Below the pieces are notes generated by a model, which was not told the origin of the DNA, ran no database searches, and saw nothing but the letters and a program-made list of their open reading frames with translations. The position numbers and the translations under genes are program-made. From Gammaproteobacteria bacterium (GTDB lineage Bacteria; Pseudomonadota; Gammaproteobacteria; DSM-16500): a DNA stretch of 64,000 bases. Positions 8,363 through 18,133 of this stretch are shown here, piece by piece. The stretch lies in contig JAJNBC010000001.1 of the NCBI GenBank assembly GCA_021156085.1, positions 62,001 through 126,000 of the forward strand, in the 5' to 3' direction. Each line of letters starts with the position of its first letter. The stretch's first letter is position 1.

Positions 8363-10069
8363 TTAGGGCAGAGTTAAATTATTTATCGCTGAATTTAACT
8401 GAGCATTTGAGTCAATCTGCTCCCTATGCTCAGCTTGATGAGTTGCATATTGGTGTGAAGCAAAGAAGGTCAAGCCCCCAGATACAAGGCACGCTGTAGA
8501 GCAGGTTACTCCTCCTGCTATCAATGGGGGTGAAATAGCGATAGTGCCTGTTGTTGCTAAAATAGTAAGAGGAGCTGCTACCGCGAAGAGAAGGGCGGCA
8601 AAAAACGCAATGATAGCTATTTTGAGTACGTTTGGCATCGGTAATTTCAATATCTCATTTTTTAATTCTCTCAAAGCAGTGGGCCCAGGTTGTCGGTATG
8701 GATTGTTCTGGTATCTCTTAAATAAATTTCGAAGTTGTGTTTCTATATGCATTTTTGTGGCAGTAGGCACAGGACTTTCTTTTTGCTCTAGAACGTCTAA
8801 TAATTCTTGTAATTTTTGCTGGATAGAGTCGCGTTCTGGCCATTTGATATTTTGAAATAATCTTTTGAGCTCTGATGATGGTCCCTCAAGTCCTTCTTTT
8901 TCTCCGGCATTGCTAGGCTTCTTGGGGGGTAGGGGCGAGGACACTTTCCTCGTTTCTGGGGCAGGAGAAAAGGGTCCGCCTTGAATTTCTTGTTTAATCT
9001 GTTCATATTGTTCTTTTGTGACAGAAAAGACAGGGTGGCCTTTTTCATTGGTACGTACATACGCCAAATGCAATTGAGCGAAGAGGGGATGATCATGATA
9101 GCGAGTTTTTAGGCAATGCAGTGCCAGTTTTGCTGCATCTTCATCATCGAATAGGATATCTAAAAAGCTATCTTGCTTATAAAGTTTGCTATTCTCTTGA
9201 CGGTGCCTGGCAAATAGCTTTGCCATTGCTTTTTGTTGTATATCTTCTGAAATCTTGAAGACGTTTGTTAGTAAATGAGCGACATCAGTATAGTCAAAGG
9301 GGCGGATAACCCCATTTTGTTTATTACCCCCATGAATTTGCCCGTGATAGTTAGGAGGAAATCGAAAAGGTTTTTTTATTGCGTCTATGGTATTTTTTAA
9401 AATAATTATTGCATTATTTATCTCTTCCTCTCTATTTGCGTTTTCATTATTATCTTTTTCTTCTGATGGCAAAAAATCTTCATAATTAAGCTCAGGGGCG
9501 ATTTTTCCCGAAGTAGCTATTTCTTCGGTAAACCGTATTGCTGCTCCCACTCTTTCATCTAAGCAGCCAATACCACTGTCTCGGATCAAGGACTGATAGG
9601 TTTGAAGAGCCAAGTTCAACTCGTCTGATGTTGTAAGGGGGCCAGTATTGTTGTCTCTATCAAGCGCTCCTCTGTGCTCGTACTTACATAATACTTGCAA
9701 TGAAGAATAAAATGCCCTTAAGAAATCGTCAAACAGTGTTTTTCTATCAAATTCAGGAGGCTGCGCACTGGCCTGTCTAGCAGCTCCTTCTGGGAGAAGT
9801 GGGGTATAGTAGGCATGGACATGATAAGAGAGGCGGTTTGATGTTCTAAGTATGCCATGTACAGGAGGGCTTTCTTGTCCAGTTTCAAAGCGAGTTAATT
9901 GGGCAGTGATGTTTTTTTTAGTTTTGAACATATTTTCAAAAGCATCTAGCACTTTGTGTAGCATAGTCAACTGCTTATCCCCTCCTCGCTGGGCGAGAGG
10001 GAATAAGACTCGAACTCTTTTTATTTCCTGTATACCAGCTTGAATTTCTTCTGGGGTGAGGTAAGGCAT
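8363..10069 (-). CDS. Large hypothetical protein with C-terminal membrane hairpin (effector-like)
   Basis: I do not recognise this 568-residue protein. About 475 mostly hydrophilic, helix-rich residues (with proline-rich linkers around 370-395, e.g. SSPLPPKKPSN) are followed by two hydrophobic segments near residues 481-505 and 512-536 separated by a short Pro/Gly turn, then a hydrophilic tail of about 30 residues. There is no signal peptide, so the hairpin would insert late or post-translationally. This architecture is common among Legionellales type IV-secreted proteins that target host membranes, but no effector family or secretion signal is proven here. It is a single gene between the PagL-like gene and htpX on the same strand. 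Confidence 0.7.
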   Translation of the reverse strand: MPYLTPEEIQAGIQEIKRVRVLFPLAQRGGDKQLTMLHKVLDAFENMFKTKKNITAQLTRFETGQESPPVHGILRTSNRLSYHVHAYYTPLLPEGAARQASAQPPEFDRKTLFDDFLRAFYSSLQVLCKYEHRGALDRDNNTGPLTTSDELNLALQTYQSLIRDSGIGCLDERVGAAIRFTEEIATSGKIAPELNYEDFLPSEEKDNNENANREEEINNAIIILKNTIDAIKKPFRFPPNYHGQIHGGNKQNGVIRPFDYTDVAHLLTNVFKISEDIQQKAMAKLFARHRQENSKLYKQDSFLDILFDDEDAAKLALHCLKTRYHDHPLFAQLHLAYVRTNEKGHPVFSVTKEQYEQIKQEIQGGPFSPAPETRKVSSPLPPKKPSNAGEKEGLEGPSSELKRLFQNIKWPERDSIQQKLQELLDVLEQKESPVPTATKMHIETQLRNLFKRYQNNPYRQPGPTALRELKNEILKLPMPNVLKIAIIAFFAALLFAVAAPLTILATTGTIAISPPLIAGGVTCSTACLVSGGLTFFASHQYATHQAEHREQIDSNAQLNSAINNLTLP

Positions 10070-10131
10070 GGGTAATTATTTCTCTTATCAAGTAGTGGCC
10101 TGCATTCTACCAGCTCCTTATTAAGAAAACA

Positions 10132-11160
10132 TTAAGGGTGGGGCTTGTTTTTTAATGTAATGCCCAATGCAGCCAAGCGATCTTGTAAATTGGGGTGGGT
10201 GGAAAAAGCATCCGCCAACGAAGCCATGGGTTCAATACCGGCTTGCACAGGATCAAAAATATAAGCTTCACGGCGCACATTTTCATGAGGGGTTTGTTGA
10301 TAAGCTGCGCTGTAAGCAGTTTGATGGCTTTGGTGGTCGCCACTGATCTTTATTAAAGCTGAAGCAAGAGGTTGGTTATCGCGTAATAATTCCACGGAAC
10401 CTGCATCAGCCATATATTCTCGTGTGCGGCTGAGATAAAGTAAGAGTAAAATATTGATCACCGGTAAAAGGTAACGCAGTATCAGAATAAGGGTGGCAAG
10501 GGCATTTGAGCGATTATCTGTGTCTCGACGATGAGAAAAAATAATATTATAAAAGAAAATATCGAGCACCATGATCATTAAATTCGCTAGTACAGAAGCC
10601 ATTAAAGTGAGCTTGATATCCATGTGACGAATATGGCTGAGTTCATGTGCCATGACGGCTTGGAGTTCACTGCGATTTAATTTTTCAATCAAGCCACGAG
10701 TAATGGCTACCATAGCGGATTTTTCACTATAGCCACTTGCGAACGCATTCATATAATCGGCATCAATTACATAGACTTTAGGCATATAACATAGCCCAGC
10801 AGCGATTTTCATTTCTTCTACGACGTTATAGAGTTGTTTCTCAGCTGGAGTTTGTGCGGTTTTTAGTTTGATCTCTTTGTATTCTGTGCCGAGTAACATT
10901 AAACGATCGTGCAAGCTAAAAGTGATGAATAATGAAATAAGCGCTACTCCAAGCATAATTAAAGTAACTAGCGGAAAAAGTTGGAAAGTAGCGAGAGCTA
11001 TAAAAAGTTGTGTCAGAGTAGCTTGTGGGAAATGCGCACTGTAAATGTAAGTGTCTATTAGCATCCCCAGAGCAAAATAAATTAAAAAAAACAGAACGAT
11101 AACAAATACTGTTTTGCGGTTATTTATGCGTAATGTTTTGCGCCAGTCTGCAGTTGACAT
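10132..11160 (-). CDS. htpX: HtpX-like membrane zinc metalloprotease (M48)
   Basis: An M48 peptidase of 342 residues. Two N-terminal membrane helices are followed by the zinc motif MAHELSHIRHMD near residue 168, two further hydrophobic segments, and the third zinc ligand in SRTREYMADAGSVEL. HtpX degrades misfolded inner-membrane proteins alongside FtsH. The protein is longer than E. coli HtpX, and its start overlaps the stop of a LemA gene by one base (TAATG). That lemA-htpX pair is found in several bacteria. No sigma-32-type or Cpx-type promoter was recognised upstream of the pair. Confidence 0.88.
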   Translation of the reverse strand: MSTADWRKTLRINNRKTVFVIVLFFLIYFALGMLIDTYIYSAHFPQATLTQLFIALATFQLFPLVTLIMLGVALISLFITFSLHDRLMLLGTEYKEIKLKTAQTPAEKQLYNVVEEMKIAAGLCYMPKVYVIDADYMNAFASGYSEKSAMVAITRGLIEKLNRSELQAVMAHELSHIRHMDIKLTLMASVLANLMIMVLDIFFYNIIFSHRRDTDNRSNALATLILILRYLLPVINILLLLYLSRTREYMADAGSVELLRDNQPLASALIKISGDHQSHQTAYSAAYQQTPHENVRREAYIFDPVQAGIEPMASLADAFSTHPNLQDRLAALGITLKNKPHP

Positions 11161-11738
11161 TATAATTTAACCGTATAGCTTTCTTGTTCTGCTATTTTTG
11201 CTTCGGCTAGCTGCCAATATTGAAAATCAAAATCGAGCTTTGTTTTAAATGCCGAAACAATGAGAGTGGTAAAAAATGCTTTTTTTGTTGCATTGTACAT
11301 TTCGATACTGTCGTTAAAAGATTGCTTTGCATAAGCCAATTTATTTTCTGTGTTGACAATTTCTTCTTGCAATTGCACGCAATTTTCATTGGCTTTTAAT
11401 TGCGGATATTGCTCAAAAACGAGATTAATATGAGAAGCAATGTCAGAGATTTTATTTTCTGCGGCAATGCGGCTTAGTTCGTTGCCGCTGGTTTTGGCTT
11501 GTTGCGCTTGATTACGTAATGTTACCACGTCTTTCAGCGTAGTTTGCTCGTAATCCATGTATTTTTTTACCACATTAATGAGTGATTCAAATACTTTAAA
11601 ACGACGATCTAATTGGATATCAATTTGTTTTTGGTTATTGCGAATAGCTTCAATTAATTGAATAAGGCGATTGTAAGTTAATACAACAAAAGCGCCTATT
11701 GCGATTGCAATAATGAGAATAATGATACTTATACTCAT
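11160..11738 (-). CDS. LemA family protein
   Basis: A protein of 192 residues with one N-terminal membrane helix (IIILIIAIAIGAFVVL) and a long alpha-helical domain. The LemA hallmark is visible as YNRLIQLIEAIRNNQKQID and the later FNDSIEMYNA. LemA proteins are membrane-anchored with the helical domain outside the cytoplasm or against the membrane; their molecular role is not settled, but they are repeatedly paired with HtpX-type proteases. The ATG is preceded by AAGGAG at good spacing. The stop overlaps the htpX start by one base, implying coupling. Confidence 0.85.
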   Translation of the reverse strand: MSISIIILIIAIAIGAFVVLTYNRLIQLIEAIRNNQKQIDIQLDRRFKVFESLINVVKKYMDYEQTTLKDVVTLRNQAQQAKTSGNELSRIAAENKISDIASHINLVFEQYPQLKANENCVQLQEEIVNTENKLAYAKQSFNDSIEMYNATKKAFFTTLIVSAFKTKLDFDFQYWQLAEAKIAEQESYTVKL

Positions 11739-11798
11739 GGTAGCTTTGCTCCTTTTTATCCACGATAATGAGTTAAACTCTAAACCAGGAAAAACTGT

Positions 11799-12464
11799 AT
11801 GTCAGATACTACCATTAATTTAACGCCAATGCTGTATGCTTATTTACAAAAAAACTCATTGCGTGAATTAGAAGTATTAAAGTCACTACGTCAGCAAACA
11901 CATAAAATGAGTATGGGCCAGATGCAAATCTCTCCTGAGCAAGGTCAATTCATGGGATTATTGATTGAGTTGCTGGGTGCACGTAAGACATTAGATATTG
12001 GTGTTTTTACAGGTTACAGCGCGCTTTGCGTTGCATTGGCTATGCCGGCTGACGGCAGGGTAGTAGCTTGTGATATCAATGTAGAGTGGACTCAGATCGC
12101 CCACCGCTTTTGGGAAAAGGCAGGGGTTAGGAATAAAATTGAGTTAAGACTTGCACCTGCCTTAGAAACGCTTCAGCAGTTGCTGGATCAAGGAGAAGGG
12201 GAGACTTATGATTTTGCTTTTATTGATGCAGATAAAGCGAATTATCTCCTTTATTATGAGTTATCCCTCGGTTTACTCCGCCCGGGCGGTTTGATGGCAA
12301 TTGATAACGTGTTATTTGGCGGGAAAGTGGCAGAGAAGCAAGCGACGGATATAAATACAGAAACAATTCGGGCCCTTAACGAGAAATTATTGCATGATGA
12401 ACGAGTTTCTTTAAGTATGCTGCCCATAGGAGATGGTTTGACGTTGGCTAAAAAGCGTGCTTAG
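11799..12464 (+). CDS. SAM-dependent O-methyltransferase (family 3, catechol/caffeoyl-CoA type)
   Basis: A Rossmann-fold methyltransferase of 221 residues. Motif I is DIGVFTGYSAL, the acidic SAM-ribose residue follows in VVACDIN, and the metal-binding residues are in FIDADKANY and AIDNVLFGG. These match the cation-dependent O-methyltransferase family (PF01596 type), which methylates catechol-like hydroxyls; the substrate in bacteria is usually unknown. AGGA lies upstream of the ATG. It is transcribed divergently from lemA-htpX and convergently with ubiG. Confidence 0.85.
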   Translation: MSDTTINLTPMLYAYLQKNSLRELEVLKSLRQQTHKMSMGQMQISPEQGQFMGLLIELLGARKTLDIGVFTGYSALCVALAMPADGRVVACDINVEWTQIAHRFWEKAGVRNKIELRLAPALETLQQLLDQGEGETYDFAFIDADKANYLLYYELSLGLLRPGGLMAIDNVLFGGKVAEKQATDINTETIRALNEKLLHDERVSLSMLPIGDGLTLAKKRA

Positions 12465-12514
12465 AGTTGAAAACCCCTACTAGGATGGGAGTTACACGCG
12501 GCCGCTTTTTGTTT

Positions 12515-13228
12515 TTACAATGGCTTTTTGGCTTCCCACCTCCGTTCTAGATACATTAAATAATTGACAGACACATCACTGCTTAATTTATATTCTTTAG
12601 TAAAAGGATTATAACTCATGCCGGTTATATCGTTGACTAGCAGTCCGGCCTGTCTACTCCATTCTGCCAACTCACTTGGCCGAATAAATTTAGCAAAATC
12701 ATGTGTGTTCTTAGGTAATATTTTTAGCAAATATTCTGCACCTACAATAGCAAAGAGATAAGATTTTATATTCCTATTCACCGTAGAAAAAAAGAGGTGT
12801 CCCCCTGGCCTAACCAATTTTGCTGCTGCATGAATGATAGAAGTGGGATCAGGCACATGTTCTAATAATTCCAAACAGGTGATCACATCAAATTGATGGG
12901 GGTGATCCGTCGCGAATTCTTCAGCACTAATGAGTAAATAATTTACATGAGTAGTATTTTTTTCTTGATGTAATTTTGCTATTTCTAGGGCGGCTTCACT
13001 TAAATCAATGCCTGTGACTTCCGCACCATATGTCTGCATGCTTTCAGATAAGATGCCTCCCCCACAGCCAATATCTAGCACTTTTTTTCCTTTCAGAGAG
13101 ATTTTTTCATTAATGTACTTTAGCCGTAGCGGATTAATACCGTGTAATGTTTTCATTTCACCTTCTGGATTCCACCAGTCAGCTGCAAGCTTAGAGAATT
13201 TTTCAATTTCAGTTTTATCTATATTCAT
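12515..13228 (-). CDS. ubiG: UbiG, ubiquinone biosynthesis O-methyltransferase
   Basis: A protein of 237 residues catalysing both O-methylations of ubiquinone synthesis. Family features: the N-terminal FSKLAADWWNPEGEMKTLH, SAM motif I LDIGCGGGILSE, LELLEHVPDP, and the C-terminal GMSYNPFTKEYKLSSD. Length and motifs are those of UbiG. No other ubi genes are in the window, so it appears to be transcribed alone. It points to a respiratory organism making its own quinone. Confidence 0.93.
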   Translation of the reverse strand: MNIDKTEIEKFSKLAADWWNPEGEMKTLHGINPLRLKYINEKISLKGKKVLDIGCGGGILSESMQTYGAEVTGIDLSEAALEIAKLHQEKNTTHVNYLLISAEEFATDHPHQFDVITCLELLEHVPDPTSIIHAAAKLVRPGGHLFFSTVNRNIKSYLFAIVGAEYLLKILPKNTHDFAKFIRPSELAEWSRQAGLLVNDITGMSYNPFTKEYKLSSDVSVNYLMYLERRWEAKKPL

Positions 13229-13311
13229 ATTATTAAGTTCACTTGCCAGGGAGTATCAGTTCTGTTTATCATAGCATCTTACATTTATTTTAATTTAAGG
13301 GAATTGAAATC

Positions 13312-13587
13312 ATGAAACTACAATTTATCACACTAGGTGTTGTTGTTGCACTTGCAAGTGCTACTGTATTTGCTGGTGATGTGCCATCTCAAATGAACAG
13401 CCAGATCGGGCAGCCAGCTCAATCTGAAGCTACAACCACCACGGATACGCAAACTTCTACTACGCAACAGACTCAAACAACGACGCCTGATACGTCAGTT
13501 CCGAGTAATGGAAGTAATACAACGACAACAACCACAACAACGACCACACCTCCTGCTACGTCGCCCGCTCAAGGCAGCAGTTACTAA
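13312..13587 (+). CDS. Small Thr-rich exported protein
   Basis: A protein of 91 residues: a clear signal peptide (MKLQFITLGVVVALASATVFA, cut near residue 22), then a low-complexity tail rich in Thr, Gln, Ser and Pro that includes a run of ten Thr. AGGGA precedes the ATG. I do not recognise a family. The Thr codons are mixed (aca, acg, acc), so the run is not a simple homopolymer prone to slippage. Such tails can be flexible linkers or O-glycosylated surface segments; that is inference only. Confidence 0.75.
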   Translation: MKLQFITLGVVVALASATVFAGDVPSQMNSQIGQPAQSEATTTTDTQTSTTQQTQTTTPDTSVPSNGSNTTTTTTTTTTPPATSPAQGSSY

Positions 13588-13589
13588 AC

Positions 13590-13846
13590 TCTACCTTGTA
13601 TTATCCTAGGTGACGTGAAGAGCCTGTTCGGAGCATCGCGAGGAGATCAGCTTAAATGCAATTGATTCCTGTGCTTCGTTCCAGACGGGCTCCTCGCGAG
13701 GCACAAGACGGACAACGCTGGTTGCACCGTACCTCAGAGTCTGTTCATATTCTTGCTTATGAGGGGTGCTTCATTAGGCATGACCGTTTACCGGCCGCGA
13801 GGGATAAAATTTGAAATAATTTATTCTCCAGGCAAATAAGGTTAGT
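13590..13846. repeat. GC-rich intergenic stretch with inverted repeats
   Basis: About 257 bp before pepN that are visibly richer in G+C than neighbouring genes and carry no good ORF. Arms TCGCGAGGAG (13636-13645) and CTCCTCGCGA (13690-13699) pair perfectly, and the bases outside them pair partly (GAGCCTGTTCGG with CCAGACGGGCTC). It resembles a degenerate palindromic intergenic element; family unknown. Confidence 0.45.
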
Positions 13847-16462
13847 ATGCAAAACCCCACAGGGCAGGCTGTTTATCTGGCTGATTATAAGGTGCCTGAT
13901 TATTTAATCGACACAGTGGATCTTGAGTTTGATTTGCGCGAAGAATTTACCATTGTGACGGCAAAGCTTGCTGTGTACATCAACCCCTCAAGCTTGCAAC
14001 CCAGTCCCCACTTAATACTCAATGGCGAAATGTTAGAACTGCTTTCGGTGGTGCTAGATGGCAAATCATTAACAAAAGCGCGTTTCCAGAAAACAGAAGT
14101 TTCTTTAATTATTCTAGATGTGCCTCAAGTTTTTACATTAGAAATTCAAACACGTATTAAACCCCAAGAAAATACGGCATTGAGTGGCCTATATAAATCA
14201 GGCGGTAATTTTTGTACTCAATGTGAAGCCCAAGGGTTTCGTCGTATCACTTATTTTCTTGATCGTCCCGATGTCATGGCCCGATTTAAAACCACTCTCA
14301 TTGCGCATAAAAAACGGTATCCTATTTTATTATCGAATGGTAATGAAATAAGCAATAAAGAATTGTCAGAAGGTAGGCATGCCGTTACATGGGAAGATCC
14401 TTTCAAAAAACCTTGTTATTTATTTGCATTGGTCGCAGGCAAGCTAGACTGTGCTGAGGATTTTTTTATCACTCAATCTGGTCGGCGAGTCATCTTACGT
14501 ATTTATGTGGAGCTAGGTCATTTGGATAAATGTGCGCATGCGATGAAAGCGGTTAAGAAAGCCATGCGCTGGGATGAAGAAAAATTTGGTCGTGAATACG
14601 ATTTAGATATTTATATGATTGTTGCTGTCAGTGATTTTAATATGGGTGCGATGGAGAATAAGGGGTTAAATATTTTTAACACTCAGTATATTCTAGCAAA
14701 GCCCGAAACAGCGACAGACACCGATTATGTGCATATTGAATCAGTGATTGCCCATGAATATTGCCATAATTGGACAGGTAATCGCATTACTTGTCGTGAT
14801 TGGTTTCAATTAAGTTTGAAAGAAGGACTTACGATTTTTCGTGATCAAAATTTTACTGCGGATACCACATCACCCACCGTAGCCCGAATTAATGATGTCA
14901 TTGATTTACGTACTAGCCAATTTCCAGAAGATGCCGGACCATTAGCCCATCCAGTTCGCCCTGATTCCTATGTAGAAATTAACAATTTCTATACCTCTAC
15001 TGTTTATAATAAAGGTGCTGAAGTCATTCGTATGCAGCAAACCTTACTAGGGGAGGCAGTTTTTCGTAAAGGCATGGATCTTTATTTCGCCCGTTATGAT
15101 GGACAAGCCGTTACGATAGAAGAATTTGTGAAATCGATGGAAGATGCCTCGGGTATAGATTTAAAGCAATTTCGACTTTGGTATAGCCAAGCCGGAACAC
15201 CGGTGCTGGATGTCACAGATCAATATGATGCACAACAAAAAAAATATACATTGAAGATCAAACAGTCTTGTCCAGTAACGCCGGGACAACCCGAGAAAAA
15301 ACCTTTTCATATTCCTATTAAAATAGGATTAATGGAGGCTTCTGGGAAGGAAATGAGACAGGATTTACTGCACTTAAAAGAAGCTGAACAAGCATTTCAA
15401 TTTTCTGATATCGCTACGCCGCCTATTCCCTCTTTGCTGCGAGGGTTTTCGGCGCCCGTTAAAATAAATTATGCTTATTCGGATGCCGCATTACAATTGT
15501 TATTCAAATCGGACACCGATTTATTTAATCGTTGGGAGGCAGGACAACGTTATACTGTTCAATTAATTTTAAGATTAATAAATGATTATCATAAAAATGA
15601 AACCCTTTTATTACCCACAGATTATATCGCTATTTTTCAACATTTATTAGAGACCATGCAAGATGATAAATTACTGCTGGCTGAGATGTTAACCCTGCCT
15701 TCTGAAAAGTATATAGCAGCACAAATGGCCATCATTGATGTAGAAGCCATTCATTTTGTGCGTAAATTTATAATGATAGAGCTTGCAACGCATTTGCAAT
15801 CATTGTTTTGTGATGTGTACCAAGAAAATAATGAAATCAAGTCAGCCCCTGAATTTACCATGGAGGGGGCTGCGAAGCGACATCTAAAAAATGTGTGTTT
15901 AGCTTACCTCATGACTTTAGGTAAAAAATATAAGCAATTAACCTTAGATCAATTCAAAATAGCTTTATCTACTAATATGACAGACACGATAGCCGCGCTA
16001 CGCCCTCTTATGAATATTGCTTGTCCAGAACGAGAAACTGCCTTAACACAGTTTTATCAACAGTGGAAAAATGATCCTTTGGTTATTGATAAATGGTTTG
16101 CTTTGCAAGGGAGCGCTACTTTACCCGATACCTTAGGTAGGGTCAGATGTTTATTGGAACACCCCGCATTTGATCTGCGGAACCCCAATAAAGTCTATTC
16201 ATTAATTGGTACTTTTGCTTATCGTAACCCCGTGCGTTTCCATGTCGCTAATGGCGAGGGTTATCAATTTTTAGCAGATTGCGTCCTTCAGCTCGACTCT
16301 CTTAACCCTCAGCTCGCCGCGCGCCTGGTGAAACCGCTCAGCGAGTGGCAGCGTTATGATCCAAAGCGACAAGACTTGATGCGAAATCAGTTAAAAGGTA
16401 TTTTACGCAGCAAGTCTATTTCACGTGATGTAGGTGAATTAGTAAGTAAGAGTTTGGAGTAG
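13847..16462 (+). CDS. pepN: PepN, aminopeptidase N (M1 family)
   Basis: A zinc aminopeptidase of 871 residues. The exopeptidase motif GAMEN is near residue 267. The zinc site [10 protein letters not shown] is near residue 302, with its third ligand in LSLKEGLT. The four-domain length and the C-terminal helical domain match gammaproteobacterial PepN. It removes N-terminal residues from peptides in the last steps of cytosolic protein turnover. AAGG precedes the ATG. The gene ends 13 nt before fumC, so the two may be co-transcribed. Confidence 0.95.
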   Translation: MQNPTGQAVYLADYKVPDYLIDTVDLEFDLREEFTIVTAKLAVYINPSSLQPSPHLILNGEMLELLSVVLDGKSLTKARFQKTEVSLIILDVPQVFTLEIQTRIKPQENTALSGLYKSGGNFCTQCEAQGFRRITYFLDRPDVMARFKTTLIAHKKRYPILLSNGNEISNKELSEGRHAVTWEDPFKKPCYLFALVAGKLDCAEDFFITQSGRRVILRIYVELGHLDKCAHAMKAVKKAMRWDEEKFGREYDLDIYMIVAVSDFNMGAMENKGLNIFNTQYILAKPETATDTDYVHIESVIAHEYCHNWTGNRITCRDWFQLSLKEGLTIFRDQNFTADTTSPTVARINDVIDLRTSQFPEDAGPLAHPVRPDSYVEINNFYTSTVYNKGAEVIRMQQTLLGEAVFRKGMDLYFARYDGQAVTIEEFVKSMEDASGIDLKQFRLWYSQAGTPVLDVTDQYDAQQKKYTLKIKQSCPVTPGQPEKKPFHIPIKIGLMEASGKEMRQDLLHLKEAEQAFQFSDIATPPIPSLLRGFSAPVKINYAYSDAALQLLFKSDTDLFNRWEAGQRYTVQLILRLINDYHKNETLLLPTDYIAIFQHLLETMQDDKLLLAEMLTLPSEKYIAAQMAIIDVEAIHFVRKFIMIELATHLQSLFCDVYQENNEIKSAPEFTMEGAAKRHLKNVCLAYLMTLGKKYKQLTLDQFKIALSTNMTDTIAALRPLMNIACPERETALTQFYQQWKNDPLVIDKWFALQGSATLPDTLGRVRCLLEHPAFDLRNPNKVYSLIGTFAYRNPVRFHVANGEGYQFLADCVLQLDSLNPQLAARLVKPLSEWQRYDPKRQDLMRNQLKGILRSKSISRDVGELVSKSLE

Positions 16463-16475
16463 GAGAATAATAAAT

Positions 16476-17879
16476 ATGACGCATAGCCAGAATACACGCC
16501 TTGAATCAGATAGCATGGGTGCTATAGAAGTACCCGCTGAAGCTTATTGGGGTGCGCAAACCCAGCGTTCTTTGCACCATTTTGCCATTGGCCACGATAA
16601 AATGCCTAAAGAATTAATACGTGCTTTTGGTATTTTAAAAAAAGCAGCGGCTATAACGAATCATGAGCTGGGTTTATTATCTGAAGATAAAATGCGTTCC
16701 ATTATCGCTGTGGCGGATGAAATTATAGCAGGTAAGTTATTCGCTCAATTTCCATTAAGTGTTTGGCAGACGGGCAGCGGCACCCAAACTAATATGAATG
16801 TGAATGAAGTGATTGCTAACCGTGCAGCTGAGCTAGTGGGCAATCCGCTTGGCAGTAAAAAACCGATTCATCCCAACGATGATGTCAATCGTTCCCAATC
16901 TTCAAATGATACTTTTCCTACAGCGATGCATATTGCTGCCGTGGAGTCCATTGAAAAACATTTGATTCCTTCGCTCAAAGAATTGCGGAATGCATTAGTA
17001 AAAAAACAACATGCTTTTGCCCATATTGTTAAAATAGGTCGTACCCATTTACAAGATGCGGTGCCCTTAACATTAGGTCAAGAATTTTCTGGCTACGTAG
17101 CTCAATTGAATGCTGCATTAAAAAATATTGAAAGTGCGTTACCTTCTTTATATGAGCTTGCTTTAGGAGGGACTGCAGTGGGGACGGGCCTTAATTCTCA
17201 TCCTAAATTTGCTTCTTTAGTTGCAGCTCATATTGCCAGACTAACAGAGTTTCCTTTTGTGACGGCGCCTAATAAATTTGCTGCTTTGGCAGCGCACGAT
17301 GCTATTGTTTTTGCGAGTGGTGCTTTGAAAACGCTTGCATGTGCATTAATGAAAATTGCTAACGATATTCGTTGGTTAGGTTCCGGTCCTCGCTGTGGTT
17401 TAGGCGAACTTATTTTACCGGCGAATGAACCTGGATCTTCTATTATGCCGGGAAAAATTAACCCTACCCAGTGTGAAGCATTGACCATGGTTTGTGTGCA
17501 AGTGATAGGTAATGATATGGCGATTACAGTGGCAGGTTCGCAAGGTAATTTTGAACTAAATGTATTTAAGCCATTGATGATCCATAACTTATCTCATTCA
17601 ATTGATATACTCACTCACTCTATGCGTATGTTTGCGGCATTCTGTATCCAGGACTTAGCTGCAGATGAAAAAAAGATTAATGACTCTATGCATCATTCAT
17701 TGATGTTAGTAACGGCCTTAACGCCAAAGATTGGCTATGATAAAGCAGCTGAGATAGCGCATAAAGCTTGGCATGAGGGCACTAGCCTCTTAGAAGCTTG
17801 TTTAAAGCTAGGCTATTTATCAGAATTGGAATTTAAAGAGTTAGTAAAACCTGAAAAGATGACAGGGCCAGAAAGTTAA
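16476..17879 (+). CDS. fumC: FumC, class II fumarate hydratase
   Basis: A protein of 467 residues that interconverts fumarate and malate in the TCA cycle without an iron-sulfur cluster. The superfamily signature [16 protein letters not shown] is near residue 322. The substrate-binding segments [32 protein letters not shown] and [20 protein letters not shown] are all present. AGGAG precedes the ATG. Being oxidant-stable, class II fumarase fits growth inside host cells, though it is widespread. A mobile-looking 143-bp repeat lies 52 bp after the stop. Confidence 0.96.
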   Translation: MTHSQNTRLESDSMGAIEVPAEAYWGAQTQRSLHHFAIGHDKMPKELIRAFGILKKAAAITNHELGLLSEDKMRSIIAVADEIIAGKLFAQFPLSVWQTGSGTQTNMNVNEVIANRAAELVGNPLGSKKPIHPNDDVNRSQSSNDTFPTAMHIAAVESIEKHLIPSLKELRNALVKKQHAFAHIVKIGRTHLQDAVPLTLGQEFSGYVAQLNAALKNIESALPSLYELALGGTAVGTGLNSHPKFASLVAAHIARLTEFPFVTAPNKFAALAAHDAIVFASGALKTLACALMKIANDIRWLGSGPRCGLGELILPANEPGSSIMPGKINPTQCEALTMVCVQVIGNDMAITVAGSQGNFELNVFKPLMIHNLSHSIDILTHSMRMFAAFCIQDLAADEKKINDSMHHSLMLVTALTPKIGYDKAAEIAHKAWHEGTSLLEACLKLGYLSELEFKELVKPEKMTGPES

Positions 17880-17931
17880 GCGTTTAATTATATTTAAATT
17901 CTTAAAAAATAGATTTCTTCATATTATCTTA

Positions 17932-18074
17932 GGCTCTGTTGACAATTTGCTAGGCGGAGATAGAATGCTTTGATTTTTGAGCACCGCAGCGGAGTTGACA
18001 TGCAGGTCCGTGAGCAGCCGAGCACAAAAAATCAAAAGGTTATATCCAGCATAGTTAGAATTGCCAACAGGCCC
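17932..18074 (+). repeat. MITE-like repeat, copy 1 (~143 bp)
   Basis: Begins GGCTCTGTTGACAATTTGC and ends with the imperfect inverse GCCAACAGGCCC, so the ends form terminal inverted repeats. The reverse complement of 24439-24580 aligns with it along its whole length (same ends; shared interior TTTTTGAGCACCGC, AGTTGACAT and GAGCAGC). It encodes no protein. This is the architecture of a miniature inverted-repeat element. It sits just upstream of the ankyrin gene. Confidence 0.75.
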
Positions 18075-18133
18075 TGATATTTTTATGATATATTTTGACC
18101 CACATTATATTATTAAGAGGGCTAAGAAAAATT

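Noticed and set aside
13312-13587. Phase-variable Thr tract
   Set aside because: The tract uses mixed ACN codons, not a uniform short repeat that would slip easily.
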